Shown here one piece after another: positions 59,903 through 64,000 of a stretch of DNA of 64,000 nucleotides (positions are counted from its first letter, which is position 1; each line of letters begins with the position of its first letter). The position numbers and the translations under genes are program-made. This stretch comes from MVRV01 sp964469905 (GTDB taxonomy: Bacteria; Desulfobacterota; Syntrophia; Syntrophales; Smithellaceae), in contig CAYXZW010000010.1 in NCBI GenBank assembly GCA_964469905.1, positions 6,749 through 70,748 of the forward strand. The letters run 5' to 3'. The notes under the pieces were generated by a model. It ran no database searches. It saw nothing but the letters and a program-made list of their open reading frames with translations, and was not told the origin of the DNA.

Positions 59903-60213
59903 TCTGCCCGCGCACGCAGTTAAATTGGCAATAGATGTAAAGACTTTTTAATCACTCCTTTCCCGAACAAACAAAATGTCAGACTCGTTTAAAATGCACG
60001 ACACCAACTGACTACCCCTTGCTGTCGCCGTAATTATGACCATGATAATTATGTTCTGCGGTCAATTTAATGGTTATTAGACAAATTTCCCATAAATTAC
60101 CTGGCAGGCAATTGGCCTTTATTGCCACAAAATACCCAATGCCAAAATTTCATTTCCTTTGATTTTAAACATTTTTTAACTTTCGATTTTTTTTTAAAGA
60201 GAGTATAAAGATA
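59903..60213. other. AT-rich intergenic region, nothing recognisable
   Basis: 311 bases between the beta-helix protein gene and the small ORF at 60214. It is increasingly AT-rich toward its end and has no convincing promoter boxes, repeat or ORF. Confidence 0.35.
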
Positions 60214-60324
60214 ATGAAATATTGGAAAATACCCGGTGGGTATATTAATTGTTCGGCTGAAACGAAAAGACAAATCAGCGCCGCTCCGTTGGGCAAAATA
60301 TTACAACATGGAGATATTCTATAA
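60214..60324 (+). CDS. Small ORF translationally coupled to the ferredoxin gene
   Basis: 36 codons (MKYWKIPGGYINCSAETK...) whose TAA stop (60322-60324) overlaps the ATG of the ferredoxin gene as TAATG. Too short for a family call. It could be a short coupling ORF or leader; the single Cys does not suggest a cluster. The ribosome site is weak (AGAGAG, 14 bases before). Confidence 0.35.
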   Translation: MKYWKIPGGYINCSAETKRQISAAPLGKILQHGDIL

Positions 60325-60626
60325 TGCCTAAACAAAACGAATCACCTTACGTCTCTCATGTTTTTGTTTGCACTAATGATCGTGGGGGAGAAAAAAAATC
60401 ATGTGCAGACAATAATAGTCAGCTTACTAAATCTAAATTAAAGGATGTTGTTAACAAGAAAGGCTTGAAAGGAAAGGTCAGGATTTCCACATCAGGATGT
60501 ATGGGGCTTTGCGCTAAGGGTTCTAATGTGATGATTTACCCTCAAAAGATATGGTTTTCTGAGGTTTCCCCTGATGATGTGGATGAAATTCTGTCTACAA
60601 TTGAACGTATCGTGGCAGATGACTGA
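60324..60626 (+). CDS. Thioredoxin-like [2Fe-2S] ferredoxin
   Basis: 100-residue ferredoxin of the thioredoxin-like [2Fe-2S] type, as in Shethna-type proteins and the NuoE C-terminal domain. Ligand Cys are in VFVCTNDRGGEKKSCADN near residues 14-26 and in STSGCMGLCAKGSNVMIYP near 58-62. The remainder (KIWFSEVSPDDVDEILSTIE) fits the family. It accepts or donates electrons; the partner is unknown. It is preceded and translationally coupled to a 36-codon ORF. A degraded toxin gene follows. Confidence 0.88.
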   Translation: MPKQNESPYVSHVFVCTNDRGGEKKSCADNNSQLTKSKLKDVVNKKGLKGKVRISTSGCMGLCAKGSNVMIYPQKIWFSEVSPDDVDEILSTIERIVADD

Positions 60627-60663
60627 AAAGGAAACAGGGAAAACTTTAAATATCGCCTAATAT

Positions 60664-60866
60664 TAAATCTATTTTAAAGAATCTGTTGAAAAGGATTTCC
60701 GTGCAACACCAAAGAAAGATCTACAGAAGATCATCCTTCGCATTCAGGCTCTCTCCAGTGGCCCGAGGCCGCCAGGGTCATTAGAGAATGATCTATTCTA
60801 TTCAAGATAAAGAATTTACAGTTTGGGCAGTAAAGGTGGGACGTCGCAAAAATATTTGCCGCTGGA
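60664..60866 (+). pseudogene. RelE/ParE-type toxin remnant
   Basis: Translating from 60670 gives KESVEKDFRATPKKDLQKII and LRIQALSSGPRPPGSLEN, the start of a RelE/ParE-superfamily toxin (mRNA-interferase type). After GSLEN about 20 residues are missing, and the frame shifts: from 60788, MIYSIQDKEFTVWAVKVGRR gives the C-terminal strand and tail. There is no start codon upstream (TAA at 60664) and no antitoxin gene nearby. So it is an inactive remnant with a 5' loss and an internal deletion. Confidence 0.75.
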
Positions 60867-60922
60867 GCGAACCCACCGCTAGTACCGATCGCTCCGGCTG
60901 TTTTTCGTTATGCGAGGAATGA

Positions 60923-61249
60923 ATGATTTTTAAGTGCAAATGCCATGAACCGCCATTCAGCTACCTGGACTTTGATACCATTAACCTTGGCGAAGATCAG
61001 AATGGTGCTGAGGTGACCATAGATGCTTGTAAGCAATGTGGCAAAAAGTGGTTAAAATATCTTATAGAACAACCTCATTATTCCTATTCCGGAAGATGGT
61101 GGCGCGCGCCAATCACAGGCGTAGCTGACACGGGAATAACCTCCGAAATTGCCAAGGATTATTTGGAATCACTCGAATGGTGTTTTGTCGGCGGAAGCTT
61201 CCATCAAGCAGGAATTCACAAGATAAAGAGACCAATAAGGGTAGTATAG
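60923..61249 (+). CDS. Hypothetical protein with CxC and CxxC motifs
   Basis: 108-residue soluble protein of unknown family. It has Cys pairs CKCH (residues 5-8) and CKQCGKKW (36-43), spaced like a small zinc ribbon, and an aromatic-rich middle (PHYSYSGRWWRAP). The ATG follows GAGGAATG. It stands between the toxin remnant and the minus-strand ferredoxin gene. A structural zinc site is inferred from the Cys pattern only. Confidence 0.6.
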   Translation: MIFKCKCHEPPFSYLDFDTINLGEDQNGAEVTIDACKQCGKKWLKYLIEQPHYSYSGRWWRAPITGVADTGITSEIAKDYLESLEWCFVGGSFHQAGIHKIKRPIRVV

Positions 61250-61345
61250 TCAAATAACAACCGCCTGCCCGAAACTGCAAAAGACAGGCTGTGCCAACAA
61301 AGGTAGCGCTTGATCTGGTGCCCTTTAGGTTATTTGGAATCGAAC

Positions 61346-62161
61346 TCAAACCCACTCTGCGGAAAGCACTTCCCCCTGGGTGCTGATGATAATCGCTTTC
61401 AGCGGTACTTTCCGGGCAGCTTTCTGTAGCGCCGTCTGGGCAATTTGCAGAAGTCCGCGACAGCAGGGAACCTGCATCATAATTACCGTCAGTGTATTTA
61501 TTTTGGCGTCATCAACCATCCGGCGAATCTTTTCTATATATATCTCTATGTCGTGATCGAGCTTGGGACAGGCGATGGCGAGATTCCTGCCTTTTAAAAA
61601 CCGGCTGTGAAAATCGGCCAGGCTGTATGCCACACAATCCGCAGCGAGAACAACATCACTGCCTGCGAAAAAATCGGCCACCGGATTGAGCAAATGCAAC
61701 TGAATAGGCCAATGACTGAGCTCCGATTGCTGTGTGTTTTCCCGGGGGGAATTTACGACACCTTTATCCTTTTTGGCAAAAACAGCCGACGCCGAGCCGG
61801 GACAGCCGCCTCCGGCAGCATCCCCTTTTATTACCTTCAGCAAATCGCCGTATCCTTTATGCAGTTCAGTCTCACCGCTGCCGGAAAGTTTTTGCAGATG
61901 ATCTTCTATTAACGCCGATTCTTTCTGCACCAGATTTTCCAGAACCATTGTTTCATCAAACGGCTCGGCGTCGCGTTCTTCCAGAGTCAGCGCACCTTCC
62001 GGACATTCCGCCAGACAAGCACCCAATCCATCGCAGAAAACATCATTTACCAGCCGTGCTTTCCCGTTAATAATTTTTATCGCCTGTTCATGGCAGTTCG
62101 GTATGCACAAGCCACAGCCGGTGCATTTTTCTTCGTCGATTTTAATTATTTTACGCTTCAT
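61346..62161 (-). CDS. Dicluster 4Fe-4S ferredoxin with C-terminal domain
   Basis: 271-residue protein. ATG at 62161 (MKRKIIKIDEEKCTGCGLCI) gives the normal ferredoxin start; an upstream in-frame start at 62242 overlaps the ddl gene and is rejected. Residues 12-60 carry CTGCGLCIPNCHE and CDGLGACLAECPEG, two [4Fe-4S] motifs, with an unusual spacing in the second. Residues 130-271 form an extra domain with DVVLAADCVAYSLADFHSRF and PCCRGLLQIAQTALQ, which has further Cys and may bind another cofactor. It is 22 bases downstream of ddl on the same strand. The function is unknown. Confidence 0.85.
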   Translation of the reverse strand: MKRKIIKIDEEKCTGCGLCIPNCHEQAIKIINGKARLVNDVFCDGLGACLAECPEGALTLEERDAEPFDETMVLENLVQKESALIEDHLQKLSGSGETELHKGYGDLLKVIKGDAAGGGCPGSASAVFAKKDKGVVNSPRENTQQSELSHWPIQLHLLNPVADFFAGSDVVLAADCVAYSLADFHSRFLKGRNLAIACPKLDHDIEIYIEKIRRMVDDAKINTLTVIMMQVPCCRGLLQIAQTALQKAARKVPLKAIIISTQGEVLSAEWV

Positions 62162-62183
62162 GGAATAACCTCGATTTTTGGTG

Positions 62184-63305
62184 CTAATTGAACTCCGTCT
62201 TGATGGCCAGTTTCTTATTATGTCTGTCCTGGGCCAGAGCAATCAGTTTCTCGAGAAGGTCGCCGTACTTAAGGCCGGTGGCCTCCCACAATTTTGGATA
62301 CATGCTGATACTGGTAAAGCCGGGAAGCGTATTAATTTCGTTTAAATAAAATTCATTGGTTTTTTTATCCAGAAAAAAATCAACTCTCGCCATCGAGCTG
62401 CAGCCCAGAGCCACAAAGCCCGCAACTGCAACTTTCCTGATTACTTCAGCCAGTGCAGGTTTAATTTGCGCCGGAATCTGCGGTACTGCGCCCTGGGGAT
62501 CAATATACTTGGCTTCATAGGAATAAAATTCATGACGGGGAATTATCTCTCCCAGGATGGAGGCGGCCGGTTTTTCATTTCCCAGCACCGCACATTCAAT
62601 CTCCCGGCAATCGATGGCTTTTTCAATAATCACGCGGGTGTCAAATTGCAAAGCGAAATCCACAGCTTCCGGAAAGGAGGATTTCTCTTTAACTTTTTTT
62701 ACTCCGACCGAAGAGCCGGTGCACACCGGTTTAACAAAAAGCGGCAATCCCAGTTTGTCGATGGCACTCTCCATAATAGATTTTTGATTATTCTGCCATT
62801 GCTGTTGGCTTACGGTTACGGAAGGGACGACTGGAATGCCGGCTGCACTCAATAATCTTTTGGCTGCATCTTTATCCATACCCACGGCAGATCCCAGAAC
62901 ATCAGCACCGACATACGGCACCATGGCCAGTTCCAGCAGCCCCTGCAAAGTACCATCCTCGCCGAAGGTCCCATGCAAAACAGGAAAAACAACATCGACG
63001 GCAACTTTTTCCCCGTTGTTTTCCATATTATAGAGCAGCAGCTTGTTTTCCTGCTCAAAATGATTAACCAGCCACGTCCCCCGTTTTTTTAAAGAAAGAA
63101 CCTTGCCAAAATCTTTATGCTTTACTATCTGAGGCTTATCTTGAACATACCATTTACCATCTCTGTCTATGCCTATGGCCACGATCTTGTATTTACTGCT
63201 GTTCAGGGCGGCAACTACTGATGCCGCCGAGCAAAGGGAAACATCGTGCTCACCTGACCGGCCGCCGTATAAAATACCGATTCTAATTTTAGCTGAAGCC
63301 TTCAT
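62184..63305 (-). CDS. ddl: D-alanine--D-alanine ligase
   Basis: 373-residue ATP-grasp ligase that joins two D-Ala for peptidoglycan. Motifs: GGRSGEHDVSLCSAASVVAA near 15, FPVLHGTFGEDGTLQGLLEL near 110, KPVCTGSSVGVKKVKEKS near 195, PRHEFYSYEAKYIDPQGAVP near 263, and FYLNEINTLPGFTSISMYPK near 325 with the metal-binding Glu and Asn. The length is that of the DdlA type. It precedes a ferredoxin gene by 22 bases. The promoter is not evident in the 63306-63380 region. Confidence 0.95.
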   Translation of the reverse strand: MKASAKIRIGILYGGRSGEHDVSLCSAASVVAALNSSKYKIVAIGIDRDGKWYVQDKPQIVKHKDFGKVLSLKKRGTWLVNHFEQENKLLLYNMENNGEKVAVDVVFPVLHGTFGEDGTLQGLLELAMVPYVGADVLGSAVGMDKDAAKRLLSAAGIPVVPSVTVSQQQWQNNQKSIMESAIDKLGLPLFVKPVCTGSSVGVKKVKEKSSFPEAVDFALQFDTRVIIEKAIDCREIECAVLGNEKPAASILGEIIPRHEFYSYEAKYIDPQGAVPQIPAQIKPALAEVIRKVAVAGFVALGCSSMARVDFFLDKKTNEFYLNEINTLPGFTSISMYPKLWEATGLKYGDLLEKLIALAQDRHNKKLAIKTEFN

Positions 63306-63571
63306 TGTATTTGCCCCCCGGAAAGTAGTTGTGGTTAAGGAAAGATATACGCTGGCGTAACGCAGGATGTCAAATTAATTTTGGGACATAGAGAAGCTGA
63401 GCGACAAGCTTCTCTTATGCTCCGTAAGATAGACAGAAGCCTTTACCGAGGCAGGAATGATGGGGCGTAACCGGTTGGTTTCATACCTTTGTTATCTTTG
63501 ATGCTATGGTGGCAATTCCCGATCTGACAAAATATCTTTCTTACTGAAATTACTTGCCATTTTAACGCAAT
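63306..63571. other. Intergenic region upstream of ddl, with one hairpin
   Basis: Between the ddl start and the promoter at 63572. AGAGAAGCT (63390-63398) pairs with AGCTTCTCT (63407-63415), loop of eight; no T-run follows. The rest shows no gene or repeat. Confidence 0.35.
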
Positions 63572-63600
63572 TTGACACTGGATGGTCGAATGGATATAAT
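63572..63600 (+). promoter_or_regulatory. Consensus sigma70-type promoter
   Basis: TTGACA at 63572-63577, a 17-base spacer and TATAAT at 63595-63600: both boxes match consensus perfectly. The ATG of the partial gene lies 36 bases after the -10 box. Confidence 0.9.
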
Positions 63601-63635
63601 ATGGACATATCAATTAATATTGTTAAGGTTTTCTT

Positions 63636-64000
63636 ATGGTTCGCTATTTTAATGCCGCACAGATACCGTTGGCCAACAAAGCATTTAACGATGCCGAAAA
63701 GCTGGTTTCGCGTAACTTTAGAATTAGCGAGGAACAACTGAAAAAAAATAGGTACGATGTAAAAACACTTGCTTATTTGGAGCAACATGAAATAAAAGAA
63801 GGCGCTTTTGCCCACCTGTGCAAATATGCTTATGAAAAACCGGATAGTTCGGCTAAACAAAATAAAGAGGGTTTTCATTTTTATCGCATTTGCCTGCAGG
63901 ACAATATAATTCTCGATGCAGTAGAGCGGGCAAATTCGTTTATCAAGTTTAATCCCTTGATGCTTTATATCGCCGCCCATGAATTGATTCATGTTTTGCG
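63636..64000 (+). CDS. Partial gene with HELIH zinc-protease-like motif
   Basis: 121 codons to the window edge, no stop. The ATG follows AAGG and lies behind a consensus promoter. The product is helical and charged (MVRYFNAAQIPLANKAFNDA; KTLAYLEQHEIKEGAFAHLC) and near residue 117 reads AAHELIHVL, the HExxH motif of zinc metallopeptidases. No signal peptide is visible. It could be a small metallopeptidase-like protein; the rest of the gene is needed for a family call. Confidence 0.75.
   Translation, partial: MVRYFNAAQIPLANKAFNDAEKLVSRNFRISEEQLKKNRYDVKTLAYLEQHEIKEGAFAHLCKYAYEKPDSSAKQNKEGFHFYRICLQDNIILDAVERANSFIKFNPLMLYIAAHELIHVL

Noticed and set aside
61270..61345. tRNA-like string TGGAATCGAACTCAAA
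   Set aside because: No cloverleaf or acceptor stem can be drawn around it; no tRNA gene supported anywhere in the window.
63504..63992. 162-codon minus-strand ORF at the right edge
   Set aside because: It runs opposite to a gene with a consensus promoter, a ribosome site and an HELIH motif; its product (rich in Phe, Ile, Lys runs) looks like a shadow.

Overview
This window looks like part of the chromosome of an anaerobic, probably syntrophic member of the Desulfobacterota (Syntrophales, such as the Syntrophus or Smithella lineages). The evidence is gene content, not a search. There are several AMP-forming acyl-CoA synthetases, enoyl-CoA hydratases, a double-hotdog acyl dehydratase, an HdrD-like iron-sulfur protein, phenylacetate-CoA ligase, two complete LIV-type ABC importers, a TRAP importer, many ferredoxin-like proteins and gluconeogenic FBPase with aldolase. 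No rRNA or tRNA gene, phage, CRISPR array or intact insertion sequence was seen.

Layout. 1-976: 5' part of an ABC-F ATPase (minus). 1230-2027: AT-rich lipoprotein gene flanked by GGGGACG repeats. 2393-7524 (minus): acyl-CoA catabolic cluster (enoyl-CoA hydratase, membrane protein, dehydratase, acyl-CoA synthetase, HdrD-like protein). 8128-11159: a secreted AbfB-type beta-trefoil protein, another secreted protein and a membrane metallophosphoesterase; two copies of a 35-bp palindromic element precede the first and third. 11217-22187: tandem-TetR regulator followed by alpha/beta hydrolase, enoyl-CoA hydratase, iron-sulfur flavoprotein, acyl-CoA synthetase, second hydrolase and a LIV importer, apparently one uptake-and-activation unit. 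22528-27364: alanine-rich lipoprotein, then purQ and a PurS-fused purL (minus). 27735-33311: TRAP importer convergent with the pxpABC 5-oxoprolinase operon. 33506-38719: rmuC, with a second copy of its promoter and first codons 3.8 kb upstream and a hybrid histidine kinase between them. 38756-45493: a putative tyrosine-rich leader peptide and attenuator, a second LIV importer and paaK. 45602-50526: sensor kinase, FBPase, class II aldolase and an alcohol dehydrogenase pseudogene. 50631-54719: divergent pair of a zinc-ribbon protein and a repeat-rich acidic protein with a formylglycine-generating-enzyme-like domain. 54775-59902: DUF362 protein, polyferredoxin, hydrolase, DedA protein and a beta-helix membrane protein. 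60214-63305: small ferredoxin, RelE-type toxin remnant, hypothetical protein, ferredoxin and D-Ala-D-Ala ligase. 63636-64000: start of a gene with an HELIH motif.

The most interesting system is at 38756-45493. A 33-codon leader ORF with eight Tyr codons ends just before an intrinsic terminator, and a competing antiterminator can be drawn, followed by a LIV-type transporter and phenylacetate-CoA ligase. This fits an aromatic amino acid uptake and catabolism operon under ribosome-mediated attenuation. Also notable: each of the three solute-binding-protein genes is followed by a strong hairpin before the next transporter gene, and at least two families of palindromic repeats sit directly against gene 3' ends, one of them supplying the TAG stop codon in all three copies.
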